A stretch of DNA of 64,000 nt from Monarcha castaneiventris obscurior (GCA_026261815.1 JAMPIT010000230.1:35300501-35364500); one strand, 5' to 3'; shown: positions 11,246-24,236, counted from the stretch's first letter. Notes: generated by a model not told the origin, from the sequence alone. A program made the numbers and translations.

Positions 11246-14200
11246 AACAAATTATTATCCATGGTATCATCCTCTTTTATGTATCTTCAGCTGAAAGAAT
11301 GAGTAAAGAAAAAAAGGACAAATTACATATGAATTCCATGAGGCCTAAAAGTGCAAGCATTACACATAAAGATACAAGAAAACTCATTGTATTTGAGTTT
11401 GGATCAGTTGGAGGTTTCTGGGATTTTTTTATTTAAAAAAGAAAAAAAGAAAATCCCATCAGCTTGGTAGACTAATGTCCCAAGATACGCAAGAGATTCG
11501 CCCAATACCACGTCCACAATACACTGTTCTAGTGTTATGTTAGTGCAAAAATAAACCAACTAAATTCTAACAAGGTGCAATTAATATATCCAAGAACTGG
11601 GCTAGGTCTTTGAAGGATTAATCTATGTAATTATTTCTGCACATTTATTCAGAGCCTGGGTGGGTGTGGGGAGAAGTACAGCAAGGTGATCACAACACCA
11701 GCTTGCAAGAACAGAACATGTTAGGCATTTACTCTTTCTCTGGACAACAGCTCAGGATTTCTATCTTAAAACAAATAAATATCAGGAGAAATTCTGTATG
11801 GAAACATTTTCAAAATGCACACATATTGGCAAGTCAGAAGAGCAACTTAAAAGATTATCTTGTGTTGAGAACAAGACAGATTTTTGTGATAAACTACTAT
11901 AGCTTCAGAATGCAATCAATGGGAACATCTAAGTGTAAGTCCAGTAAATAAAAGTGAATCATAACAAACCTTTTAAGATCATGGGGGAAAAATCATTAAA
12001 GTTTTATTTTAAATAAAGTCGCATAAACCGGCTTCCTAGAGATATATTTGAATTGAGTAGCTTCCCAGTAGATTGTTTTGCTGAAAAAATCTGCACACTC
12101 AGAAGAATACCCGAAATTAAGCTTATAACGCTAAAGAGAATGATGCATTGCAAAATAAAAGTAATTTCCTTTTCCATTTATTTATTTATTGTTAATGAAA
12201 AATATATAGCTGTATTTGAAAGTGCATCCTTGCTAAATCAATTACATCCCTCTTCACTCGCATGCCACTTGAGTGATATAAGCAGATCTCCAAGCACAAT
12301 ACTGACTTAGAGAACAAACTGAAGAGCCAACTGTATTGTCTCACAACTGTAACAATTCCAGACCAACTGAACAGCACTTACTCTCTTTATACGAAAAAGT
12401 GTCAAAGGACTGTGGGCAAGACAAAAAAGATCTGGTTTATTTTAGCAGCTTCACTGTTATTTGTCTTACCCACACAATCACTTACTCAATTTGGTTAAAT
12501 TTTCAAGGCAATTTTGAAATCCCCTTCATGTCCGACCAAAAAGCTGTATCCAATTCTTCTCTCCACGTGACACTGCCAAGTGTGGTCATGCAACAGCCAC
12601 AAATTACTATTCTGAGGGAAAAGCAACACCACCAAAACGGAAGAGAGGGAACAGATAGATATTACTCTCACACACAGCACAACCTCATGCTTCATTTGTC
12701 TTATTTTAAGAACAAAGCTTCATAAATTGATTCCATTTTCAATTTGACCCTTCCCTTCCTCTTCCTAATCCTATTTCACATACTCATTAATTCAAAGATT
12801 CAGAATGACTATGGCATCCTTCAGTGGTCAGCAACCACAAACCTGGCGTGAAGCAGAACCAGCACAGCTGCTTCAAAGGCACCTCCCTGGATCAGTCTTC
12901 TTTAAAATATGTCTGTGTCTCCATCACCATTTCTCAACAAAGAAGGCCAGTCCTTGCAAAAGAATACTCACTTCCTTCATACACAGATGCCATTTATTTA
13001 ACTAAAGGAACAATAAAAATAATAACAAAAAATCCATAGCCACACCACACTATTCCTTCACAGCACTGCATTTGCTCTCTTAGTGCAGGGATCATGCAGA
13101 GGATAGGAGGTGAAGAAATATGTATATACATAAAAATTTATGGTCTAACCTGTAAAAGTGTTTCTGTGCCCAACATTTCCTTCTGTTGTCTAAGACATGT
13201 ATTGTTTATTATCTACAAAAGAATTTTCTAAGGTAGCTAGTATTAAAATACCTTCATTTCCGAAAGGATAGTATATTTAAATCTCATTAAAATAAATTAT
13301 TCTTTGTAAGTTCACTGTATGGATATCTACTTCCCCAATACTCAGCTGAGTTAAAAGTTTTAGTCAATAGAAGATTCAGGTCTACAATATGAGCTGGAGG
13401 AAAATTCAGCACATAAATATAGAGAACCTACATAAATACCATGAACCTGGTTTGTCAATTTTTACTAAGTAATGTACAGAAATCTATCAAAAATTAAAAA
13501 TGCCTGATAAAAGGCTTTACACCCACTTAAGCCTTTCCCTCCCCCTTTCAGCTGCTACTTGGTAATAGCTCAGAAACACATAAAAAGCTTCAATTATAAA
13601 AACAGGAATGTTACTTCTGAAACTTTCAGCAGAAGAGTTTTGGCATTTCATCTCCCTCTATCAAAATTGGCCAAGATCATTCTTGTATAAATATATGAAA
13701 TGGAAAATATGAAAATGCAAAACCAAAATTTACTGAATATCCAATATTCATCTGACAAAAATGTAAAAATCTGAATCATATTCCTGCTACTCACTTCCAC
13801 AGGAACTTCAGAGTAAATAAATCTTCAGAGCCACAGTAAATAAAATGAAATAATATACAAAGAAGAGAGATAGAAAAAAAAATTAATGCAACCTTTAATA
13901 CTATGTAAAAGTACTGAATTTTACATTAGTCACCAAGAAAAGTAGAAAAACTAAATTATTTTCTTTTCCATCCTTATATGATAAGCAGAATCATATATCT
14001 CTGGAGTTATCAATTTTCTCTCAGAACCTGGGAGAAAAAATGCCAAACAAGAATTTGAAGAAAGTTAAAATCAAGAAATCGGGGAAAATATGGGCATAGA
14101 AATACTGTATTAATGTTGACCTATTTAAAGATAACTTAAAAAATAAAAGGCTAAGGCTTCCCTGAAGAAAGATGTTATGAGTAGGACAGGTGTCTATGTC

Positions 14201-16503
14201 TCCTGTTTCCATACACAGCACATCAGAACTTGTGCACATCTGTGAATACGCTGTAACCCCAAATGAGCCAGAAAACAGAAAATTCCAGAAGAAGGCAGGA
14301 GACAGCCCTGGTTTTCCAGAAACTTCCTTCTCTACACCATGGGACAGGCTACGCGCTCAAGTCCAAGTCAGTGTGCCAGATGGTTGGCCTCAGGAAGCCC
14401 TATGGGCCCTCCTTCCTTGTGCAGGGATTCATGGACAAGACCCTTTCCTATGCCAGATCCCCTTTCAGTGATGTGACAGCCCCAGCAGCCTCCTCACTTA
14501 ATGTTTTTGCAAGCTGTAGATCCGTGCCATTATATACTAACAAAATCTTTTCTGACATGCTGTTCCAAATATCAGCTCCACAAGATTAAAGGGAGGCAAA
14601 ATCATGAATTATTCAAATTAGCCATACCAAACTATATACAACTCTCAACAAATCTAACTAAACAAGAGCTGTCAGGTGAGAGTGTGAAATGTGATTATTA
14701 CATGGTGACTTTTCTGTATTCTAAATTAATGGCAAATGATCACAAAAAAACCCTAAGAGAATCTTCTGGAAATTAGAATTCCTACTTTATGCTAAACTGG
14801 AAATCCAAAAACAATTTTCATACATGATTTGCAAATGCGATTCTTCTTTTATTTGAATTAGTTATTTCATCATAATCTTACTCATCTCACAAAGGTACAA
14901 TGAGGACAACAAAATTTTATTTTCCTCTTAACTAAGTACCTTCTTTCAAAACTGGCAGAAAGAGATGATCAGACCTGTCTTTTGCTACAAATTCAAGCAA
15001 AATGTACTTGGAAACATGGCATAAGAGCTCATTATTGCTGTGATTAGAGGATTAAAAATGATACATACTTCTGACTTCAGTACAAAAAAACACCCCAACA
15101 AAATAATTATTTGCTATAATCAGCTCTTCTGTTTATAGTCAACAAGATTAATATCCAATTCAGTCGTATTACTTTTTTTACATATCTAAAATTTCATTAT
15201 CTGAGAATGCCTATTTATTTTTAAATGACCTTGTGTCACACAAAACAAATATGACACACATGAAAGTCTACCATATAAAAGCAGGAGGTGAAAAGGGTAT
15301 TTAACTTTTAGCTGCTTTGTGCTACTGCTTTAGATGGATGTGTTTGCAGAGCTACTCTGCAGGATTTGTTACAACTTGCAAAAAGGGATTACCCAACTGC
15401 TCTTTCCAATTTATGTGAAAAACACTCAGTTGCACACCAACGTCCATCAGCATGATAAACTCTTGTCTCTGACACATAGAAGGCCAATTCCTGATTGAAA
15501 CTGACACAGAGAACTACTTTAATCAACTAATAATCACTCAAAATTACCTCCAGGAAAATCCCTCTAGCTCCAGTATTTAGATTAAGTGTCAAGGCTCAAT
15601 CTGAACTTCTTATGAAGACGGCAGCTTCTCTTGGAACAAATCTCTGTTAAGTTGATAAGAGTTAATGTACCTGGCAGCTCCTCAGCAAATGGCAAGTTTA
15701 GGTGCAGAATGCTGATGACACTGGAGCTTTGTGCTACCAACAGACGTCATTAAGGTAAAAGAACTTTCAAATTAGTCTCTTCTGTAAATTATTAAAAGAA
15801 AATTACTCTTTGGATAAAATGTCTTAGCTCAAGAATTAATTTACTTGGAGCATGCTTGATGAAGCACCTTTTGTTTGGTTGTGACATATGTGAAATACAT
15901 TATTCACCTATGCATTAGATTATTTTTCATTAATTTATGCACACAGATAGCTCCAAATACACACTGCGAAATAAGAAGCATTATATCAGTTTTTCCTAGA
16001 TCTCAGCCAGGCTGAATACCTGACCAATTAGCAAAGCATCTGATTAATTTAGTAAACTCTCACTTCAAGTACAGAAGTATAAATTTACAGCATCTGTAGA
16101 TGTTAAAAAATAAAAGAAAAGGAAAAACAACCAAAACAATGAAAAATGCCTTGTTTAAACAGTAAACCAAAATAATACTTTGCTTGCTGATCTTCAAAGA
16201 AGCCTGTGGAGATGCAATCTTGAAGGGAAAGAGAAGCCTAAATACTGCAGGGTGTAGAACTACACAGCTGATGCCAGGTGTGTGGGTATCCCCTGTAACA
16301 ATTCACCTGCAGACATCTGCTGACTGCCTGACAACCCTGCCCTCTGCCACTGGCTAAAAGACTTGCTAATAATAACACTAAAGGATTTTTTGTCTTGTAG
16401 GTCATGACCTTTAAATAACATTCTTGTTTCAGAGCCACATGCTGTCCTTTGCCAATTAGAAGGATGCTTATTTATGAAATAAAGCAGGCACAGCTTCCAA
16501 GAC

Positions 16504-16538
16504 TGATAATAAACCCTTAATAAACCATTAATAAACCA
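16504..16538 (+). repeat. Short TTAATAAACC tandem array
   Basis: Three imperfect copies of an AATAAACC(C)TT/A-type unit of 10-11 bp follow each other. The array resembles in length and composition the ATTAAACCATC array at 35.1 kb. It is a minor slippage repeat. Confidence 0.6.
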
Positions 16539-18673
16539 ATTTCTTGAACTTAATGCATTTTTTGCTTTATTTTACACAAGTTAAAGCACATATTACACTT
16601 ACACATAAACAAAATAAGCTGCTGTTCCTGCAGTCACTCGCTTTTTTCTGATTAAATCTTATTTCCAAAGAGTTCACATTGTGCTGAGGATAAGTTTTGG
16701 ATATGCCAGTACCTATCTGTCGTTTTCTCTCAAGCAAGCTATAGACTTAAACTCTTAATCCAAAAATTTTATAGTGACTCTGGCTGAAAAAATTTCCAAC
16801 AGAGCTTTCTTCAGGAAAAGATTCATACCCTCCTGCCAACACAGATAATCTGGCGTAACTGCTCATTTAGATTCAACTAAATTAAATCTAGAACATTTGC
16901 ATGTTGTGTTAATTGATCTCACCTAAGAAAATAATGTCACTGTGCCAGCAGAAATCCCATTACTGGAACATGTTACAACAGCCTAACACTGTGGAACTGC
17001 AAAATACCTACAGCAGAGAGATTTTATAATGTCAAGTCAAAACATGCCCTGGCAGTAAAAAACCTAAAATTCTGCTTGTCTTGCACTAAGGTCTGATGAC
17101 TGGCCTTCCCCTGGCCAGAACTTCTGCACAATTTCAGTCCCTGACGTTGTCCTCATTTGAGCTAAAATCATGCTTAAGGAAAGACATATTTCTGACTGAG
17201 TTTTCCCACTGTATTTATTTCACTGACATTGAACTACTGCTGAGGAAATTGTAACATGATTACAAACTTAGTAAAATCCGAAGCTGTATCTAAGAAAGGC
17301 AGTTATTCAACCAGAGATGCAACATTCTGTCTTTAACAAGGCACAAGAGCTTACTAAGGGTAACAGAAAGCAGTACAGCTCACATGAGAAAAGGGAGAAG
17401 TTATGACCATTGTGGGAATCATTGTTCCGAATTTACTCACTCTATGTGTGTAAATTTCAGCAATAATGTCACATTAATGTAGTTATTCAAATTTAACACA
17501 CTCATGTTCATTAAAGAAAAAAAAAACATCACCACAATGTCAAACCATTCTCTGAGTTACACTCGGGGTAAGTAAATGTCAAGCAGCAGGAGAAATTTAA
17601 GTTACACAATATCACAGATGTGCACTATAAGCAATTTTTTATTTTGCTTTGTACCATAAAAAAAGCCTCTTGGGAAGGAACCAGTCGGTCCTTTTTATAG
17701 CAGAGATGATTTCTATATGCATAGCTCAAGGCACTCAGTAGGAACCTATAAATAACTAAAACACAAAACAGGACCCACTGTCAATTTTTTATCTTAAAAT
17801 ACAACTAACTACTTTTCTTTTTTAAAAACTTGCAATGCTGTTTTTGTAGATAAACTGTTTCAATAAATCATGCAGGATCCTAGTACTTTTCCTGGGCAAA
17901 GTACAGAATACCTCCATGTCCTTTTATTCACTGGAAGGTGGCTGGGAGATTGCATCTTTTGCACAATCTGCTGGGTTGCCTTCTTGACAAATAACCCTTG
18001 CACCAGAGCTTTGCAAAGAGGCCAGTTTCAACAATGCTGTGAGTTCTGTTACTCACACCTGGACATCAGCAACATCGTCAAAATGATTTTCAGAGCATCT
18101 CCCTTAAAAAACCTCCTTGAGATCTTTAGGGTTTCCTTGCTACATGCCTCTATGACTTTGCTGGGGGAAACTGGAAGTATTTCTTTTTCCCAGTAACAAT
18201 TTAAGTGCTATTGAAGAGGTTTTTTTATGTATAGTGACAGAGAATGCCAGAAAAAGGGGAAGAAAAATGGCACTATTAAACTCCTTCACCAAGTGTTACT
18301 TAAAAGCAGGGATTATACAACTAGAATATATGGAACCACTTGTATTATTAAAAAATATATGTACTCTTTAAAATGCATTTGCTTTGCACCATTAAATTCA
18401 TAGTCTTTACTCCAAAATATATATACAGAAAATTAAACCACAAGGCCTTAAAAAAATGCCATAAAGTTCAAACCAGATTTTCATATGAGTAGCAAGAATT
18501 TTATCAGTGTTACAAGTGCAGAATTTGGGAAACCAGCTTCCTATCCTAGCATACTACTTTAAACTGAACTACAGTGAATAAACCCTTTAGGTATCTTTAG
18601 ATATGTATATACAGTAATACTTCACCAAGTATTATTTTAAATTAAAATATATTTAAAAATAACCTTCTTCTAC

Positions 18674-18731
18674 CTGCTAATCTTCTGGCAGACCACGAGT
18701 CTAAGAGATAACGCAAGTCCACCTACGATGT
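18674..18731 (-). other. Candidate exon of unknown gene (58 nt)
   Basis: On the minus strand a strong acceptor (TTTTGTTCTTGTAG) precedes 58 nt that end at a good donor (GCAG|GTAGAAG). Only one of three frames is open. It encodes IVGGLALSLRLVVCQKIS, a mostly hydrophobic segment that could be part of a membrane helix. The exon would start in phase 1 and end in phase 2. I do not recognise the protein. Segments this short with good borders do arise by chance in introns, so this is a lead only. Confidence 0.2.
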
Positions 18732-19059
18732 CTACAAGAACAAAAGTCAATTGGAGGGATAGAAGAGTTTCAAAATGGAAAAAGTATATATCATAAATGC
18801 CTAGAATATCCTCTGTCTCCAACAGTTTGTGGATTTTCAAGACTGGAATACTGAGGTTTTCTTTGGAGACTGTGTTTTAGTTTGCTTCATTGTTTGGGGG
18901 ATTTTTTGGTGGGTTTTGTTTTTGTTTTAAAATAGTGCTTCAAAAGCTTCTTTTCTTTGAAATTCTTCAACCACAACTTACACCCATGCCAACTTTCATT
19001 TGGAGCTTCCTGCAGCAAGTTTGGTTTATGCACTGAATTCTTGTTCTTTTCTTGGATGA

Positions 19060-19440
19060 GCCAGTGAACATTTCTTCCCTATTAATTTTCTCCATGCCAC
19101 TTATGATTTTATAGAGTTCTAAAATAAGCTCCCTTTTTCAGGATAAAGAGTCCCAGCCAATTTAGACCCTCCTTACACAGAAGTCATTGCATACCCTTGA
19201 TCATACTTGCTGCCCTTTATAGAATCCACTCAGTTTCTACTTCATGTTTTTTTGAGAGATGGAGACCAGAATCAAATACTGAACATGCAGACACACTATG
19301 GAATCATTCAGTGTCATCATGATGCTCTGCTTTCTGCTTCTTCCTAAAAATTCTTAACATTCTATTGGATTTTTTAAAAAACAGTGATGGGCAGTCAGCT
19401 CCTAAATGACAAGATACTTTGTAAGCTCCAGAGAATGAAC
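19060..19440 (-). mobile_element. Old, diverged CR1/L3-type LINE fragment
   Basis: On the plus strand, phrases recognisable from ancient sauropsid CR1-like elements occur in order: the 'ATAGAGTTCTAAAATAAGCT' region, 'AAGAGTCCCAGCCAATTTAG', 'CATACCCTTGATCAT', 'GCTGCCC', 'TTTTTTGAGAGATGG' then 'GACCAGAATC', and 'TTCTTAACATTCTATTGGAT'. Their order matches the reverse complement of the ORF2 end and 3' region. Many substitutions and small gaps separate it from the younger CR1 copies in this window, so it is much older. This is judged from memory of the family, not from an alignment. Confidence 0.65.
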
Positions 19441-19577
19441 CTTCTGGAGGAAAATTCAACAGCTTGTCACTTTCTTATGGAGAAGCACCGGTCAAATACT
19501 GCCTATTCTCATTCACGTGAAAAATCTTGATTTAATTTATGATGATATTCAAGACATACATTATTTCTTTTTATTGG

Positions 19578-19605
19578 CAGAGTGTCATGGAACAATGACA
19601 CTCTG
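19578..19605. repeat. Perfect 11-bp inverted repeat, 6-nt loop
   Basis: CAGAGTGTCAT and ATGACACTCTG are exact reverse complements separated by GGAACA. Transcribed, they would form an 11-bp hairpin. There is no T-run after it and the arms are too short for a microRNA precursor. Confidence 0.8.
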
Positions 19606-21766
19606 TTAGTTAACAATGCAGTTAGTACCCCCAATGAACAGGTTTTGTACAAAGACACAAACATAATTCAAGACTATGCCAAATATATTTTATTTATGAT
19701 TCTATGAGATAATGAAGAAATTTTTCTGCAAAAATTAAAGGGAAGTGGGGGGCATTTGCAGACAGGCACTCAAAAAATGTGTGAGGTTAAAATATACAGG
19801 GGCAATGCATTGCAACATAAAGTATTTCTGACTCACATCCCAATGATACTAACTAAATATGCAATATCCTGGCAACATGAATGTAAGAAGACTGAAAGGG
19901 TGCAGCTGCGTAGTTGTCAGTAAAGAATTTCCATGCACTACTTGTGTCAGGGATATATAAATAATATATTACTGAAATACTAAAAATATTGCACTGTAGC
20001 TTACTGGATCTGTGTATTCTCAACAGTTAAATTAGTACTATATAGTGGGATGTTTTCAGGAGAAGGGTGAAGAATGGAAAAATGGAGTAAGGATGACAGC
20101 AGAGAAAGGTTTTAATAGAATAAGAGCACTTCAAAACAATGAGTAGGCAACCAAGGAACTCCAAGATGGTACCAGGCCACATAGGAATCCAAAAGTGATA
20201 AGTTCCTGTAATCAATATAGACTCAGCTCTATGTTATGGACAGTCAAACCTATTTCTTAAAACAAATTTTATTACTAGACTCATCAAGCTGTTCTCATCA
20301 CTACTATCCTTCTTCAAATTTCCAGCATCATTCTCCATTCTAGCTTTTATTCATGGAATTAAAATATTTATACTTAATAAATAAACACAAAGAGAAAAAT
20401 ACTATGTGACTTTTCGTCTGATTTAATATCTAACATTTTTCCTGAATGTAGCACTGAAAAAGTCAACAAAAATATACTGAACAGGGGAAAAGGGAAAGTA
20501 GGTTTTATTGTAATACCTAAGAGAGGAGGGAAAAAAAAAATAAGACATATCATTCTGTTAGCTGCCCAAACAAGATGCATGTCTCAAGATGAAAAGGCCT
20601 AAATAGCAACCATCTGATTCATTTCAAAAACATTCCTCTGCTATTTGATAGAATGTTAAAAATATTTAAGAGTTTACATTGAATTTTAGGTATAGACTTC
20701 TTAAGTATTTATCATATTTATAAATTTAAGAAGTACTTAAATAATTTCAGAAGATATTTTAGATACAAGACATACAGAGAGAGAGAGGAAAATTCTGGAA
20801 TTGCTGTCAAAAGTTACCACTGCTTATGAACACTGGCCAAGGCTTTTAAGAGGATCTGTCTTTTGGAACTTTTAGTCTACAAGAATAAAATCAGAACAGC
20901 CAAAAAAAAAAAAATGTAAAGCCACAACTAAATAAAAGCTATTTCTCTTCTGAAAACCTGGGAAACCTCAAAAGTCCTGTATGGACATTTGCAAGACTGC
21001 ATTTACAAAACACAGGCAGGTATGGAATTTTACAATAAGATAGGAAAAATAGTAATAATAATAAAAACTGAGCAGATAATTTTCAAGAGAGGCAACCACA
21101 AGAGTATCTATACAGCTAAGCACATTTTTCTGGGATGTGAACTTGAATCTTAGTCTCCTTATGCTCCAGAATGCACCAAGGGCCAGAAGGTAGTATAAAT
21201 TAGAATTACAGTTCTCCCCATATATCCCTCTTTACTGTGAGGGCATTTTTCTTCACAGATCAACTATTAAAAAGAAAAAAGTCATACCTATTGTTTCAAA
21301 TAAATGTCTGTTGGCTGAATTTCTAACTACAAACTGAAGTTTCAGAAAGCTTGCCATTGTTTTCCCCTTAACTCTGTTCCATAACACTGAACACAAATTA
21401 ATGGATATTTTCCCAAACACATTACAAAAAAAACCCCAAAAAATTTGCTTTGTCTTATTTTATTAAAAAAGATGTAGCCTACAATTCTTATCTTCACACT
21501 AACTGCAGCTATGGCATAGTCCTTAGCTTCTCTTCATTTTCCCAGAATCAGCTCTTACTATAGTCAGATGCCTTTTTTTCCCTACATGCATTTCCCTTCC
21601 TACTGTGATGCATAAGGATATTCCATCTAGCACTGGGGGGAAAAAGAAATCCCTGGTTTTCTCCACCACTCTTACCTACTGTTCTCCAGTTTCTTTTGTA
21701 TTATACTCTGCCACTCTTCTTTTCTTTTCTTCACAGATTTTTTTAAATTAACTTGTATTTACTTAC

Positions 21767-21982
21767 CTTCATTTCATTTCTTTCTACATAAGTTAATTTT
21801 TGGGTTAAAAATCGAGGCACGTCAGGCTTTGTTATTACCTGCAAAAAATTGCCAGGAAAATAAATATCTACCCTCAAACAGCCATTAAAATAGTCCACAT
21901 AATCAGCTTGCCGAAAGCATGGTAACTTAATTAGCAATGGTTTGCCACTTTCACCATGGTTGCTCACTAAATTTGGGACTTG
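21767..21982 (-). other. Best candidate exon, 72 codons, unknown protein
   Basis: On the minus strand the segment is preceded by a consensus acceptor (GAACTCTGTGTTCTCAG) and followed by a consensus donor (ATGAAG|GTAAGT). The 216 nt between are open in phase 0 at both ends. The translation starts QVPNLVSNHGES, continues through LIKLPCFRQADYVDYFNGC and PGNFLQVITKPDVPR, and ends TYVERNEMK. It is charged and globular in character, without a membrane segment, signal peptide or known motif. Three CpGs (in CGG, GACGTG and CGA) stand out from AT-rich surroundings. I do not recognise the family. A random intronic pseudo-exon of this length and quality is possible but less likely than for the shorter candidates. 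Confidence 0.35.
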
Positions 21983-22123
21983 CTGAGAACACAGAGTTCA
22001 AAAACATCAGGTTCGTCATCAGGCACATAAAATTTATGGTTTTTTAACTTTTTCAACTAATAATAGGATGTTTAAGTTAGCTTTCTAAAAGCCCCAAATC
22101 AGAATAGAAGGCAAAATTTATGA

Positions 22124-22145
22124 AGTGTTGTTTGTGAACAACACT
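22124..22145. repeat. Perfect 9-bp inverted repeat, 4-nt loop
   Basis: AGTGTTGTT and AACAACACT are exact reverse complements around TGTG. The hairpin is short. No associated gene or motif is visible. Confidence 0.75.
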
Positions 22146-22699
22146 ACAGGTTAGACATGATGCAGAGATCTAATTATGTGCATCTATACACACCTATAAA
22201 AATGACTCAGTTTTGCCAAAGTCTCTTAAAACAGCTAAATTGAGAATTTTAAGTACAGAAAAGAACATAATGGAGAGGAAAACAGTGATAGCAGGTCTAG
22301 GCACACATATATAAGCACAGAAACAATTGCAAGTGTTGTCATAAAACTTAATTACAGAACGGAAAAAAAAACCAAACCACAAAGAAAAGAAACCCGAACA
22401 AACCCTGACCATTTGCAAATGCCAGGAAAAGCTCAAATATCAGGAAAGTCAAAGCCTATTTAATAAAGTCAATAAAAATGAAATTTGGGGATAACTAAAG
22501 GCAGTTATTTAATGACATTACCAAGAAATCTCAGGAAGCATCCCAAAGGCATCTTGATGAAATGTATTTAAAACTGACTGAAATCTCAGCTGCCCAGAGA
22601 TGGTGTTGGAGCAGGAAACAGCTGAAATTTTGAAAGAGAGTAAATCTTTACCACAATAACCCAGCTTCAAACCATAGTTCAAGAACACTCCCAGCCTTT

Positions 22700-23350
22700 G
22701 TTTTTCAGGGTGACCTTAAACAGAGAAGAGCTAACACATTATCTGGGCAAAACTCTTCCATTCCCAAGCAACTGGAGAGGGTACTTTGGTATGCATCATC
22801 TGTCACTTCTCATCTTCAGTCTCCAGTTTTCATCAGTCTTCTTAAATTATCCTCCTGCACCAATGTGCCACAGTGGAGCACAGCCAGCAACAGGCTGCTG
22901 CAGGCAGATCTGGGAGGGTGCATGGGAGCTGGAGGGCCATGGAAGTGGGGACAGTTCAATGCAAACCTCCAACAGCACCCAGCTTCCTCAGCCTCTCCAC
23001 AGGGTGATATGGCTCTCCAGAGGACAGACTGCAGCCCAGGAAGAGAGAAGAGCCCTTCAGTCACCCCACATGGATGTAACCAAACAGATCTGTTCTTGTA
23101 TTTCCAAGTTCTTATCTCCATTGGAAGAGGGAACCACCCAGTTTGACACAGGCTGAGAGAGCCCAGCTAAGATGGGAGTTTTGCAGCATTGTCAAAAAAA
23201 AAGCCATTGTCATGCCATTGTCAGGGCATCTTTTGGGCTGCCCTGGACACCTCTGAGTCCCTTGGCACAATCAAGCTGCATGGCCAGAAAACAACATTCC
23301 ACAGGGAGAAAGCACGGTAGCAGGCCTAAACATTTTTTTTCTCCCTTTAG
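22700..23350. other. GC-richer island of unknown origin
   Basis: This 650-bp interval is clearly richer in G and C than its surroundings and stays open on both strands for long runs (152 codons plus, 22,698-23,156; 101 codons minus, 22,816-23,121). Neither translation shows a known domain. Such composition suggests a decayed retroelement, an old retrocopy or a non-coding exon. I cannot decide between these from the sequence. Confidence 0.35.
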
Positions 23351-23415
23351 AACTAAGTAAACAACAGTAAATCTGCCATGCAACCATGATTTTATTTTCA
23401 CATAGGCACTGCAAA

Positions 23416-23449
23416 AAAAGAGAGCAGATAAGAAAAGAGAGCAGATAAA
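23416..23449 (+). repeat. 17-bp tandem duplication
   Basis: AAAAGAGAGCAGATAAG is followed directly by AAAAGAGAGCAGATAAA, 16 of 17 bases identical. It lies inside the pyrimidine tract of a strong minus-strand splice acceptor (TTTTTTTGCAG), so the duplication lengthens that tract. Confidence 0.8.
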
Positions 23450-23936
23450 TATCTGAGGTAACAGAATTTCCCAATGTAGACACTTGGAAATACGCTGTAA
23501 ATTTACCTGCTGAACCTATCAGTGATACAAATTTATACAGATATCCCTAATTACTCCGACATCAGCTGAAACCAAACTCTGGAACTCGAAGCTTGAAGAG
23601 TTCATCTTCATGTGGTGGGCTGAGAGATTTGTCATGCAGTTTAAGAATGCTGTTTGATTCCAGTTGCACTATTCTAAAACACCTATAGCTAAATCTGGGT
23701 AGATTTGGTAGGAGTAGAAAAGTTTTTTTAAAAAATAGCCTAAAAAATAACTTTATTCCCCTCATCTTTTAGCACCAGCCTTCATGTAACAGCAGCAGAG
23801 AAATGAAGAATAGCAGAAGCATGCAAGAGGCATTAACACTCACATTTCTATTTCTACATGTTTCTACTATTTGGCAGCATCTATAAGATAAACAAGGTCA
23901 TTTATAATATTTGCAATAACATCTCCTTTTTGCCAT

Positions 23937-24236
23937 TTAACTCAACTCCAGTGCTTCAATTTTTTCCGAGCAGTCAAGCCACAAAATAATAAATCCAGCT
24001 TGATGACTGTAGCCCCGTGCAGTATGCCATGCAGAGGCACTAGAGAAATTACACTCTTCAGCCAGAGAAGGCAATGGGTCACCACTTTGTGCAATATAAC
24101 CATGGCCCATGGTACAGCCTGTGATAAATGATGCCATCTTTCTGTACCACTAGAGGCAGGAGTTGGCCACCGAGTGCTTCCATACAGGTGGTCTCCATCG
24201 TAGCCTAGACGCAGAGAACTCACCAAAGCTGTTGAA
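23937..24236 (-). other. GC-richer open segment after a strong acceptor, unknown
   Basis: On the minus strand the acceptor CATTTCCTTTCAACAG is followed by about 98 open codons that end with a stop. The frame begins LVSSLRLGYDGDHLYGSTRW and continues WPTPASSGTERWHHLSQ. A second frame is also open for 66 codons, which argues for a compositional effect. I recognise no domain. It may be a decayed retroelement piece, a non-coding exon or a chance open frame. Confidence 0.25.

Larger units (their letters stand above)
11246..19059. other. Unique AT-rich stretch, no gene recognised
   Basis: Nearly eight kilobases without a recognised gene or mobile element. Points of note are a GC-richer patch at 14,260-14,560, a short tandem array at about 16,504-16,538, and a minus-strand splice-flanked open segment at 18,674-18,731. 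The open frames, including one of 129 codons at 12,336-12,725, show no domain, signal peptide or family motif and run through simple AT-rich DNA. Confidence 0.55.

Noticed and set aside
12336..12725. 129-codon plus-strand protein
   Set aside because: No motif, runs through AT-rich unique DNA, and is within the length expected by chance in 64 kb.
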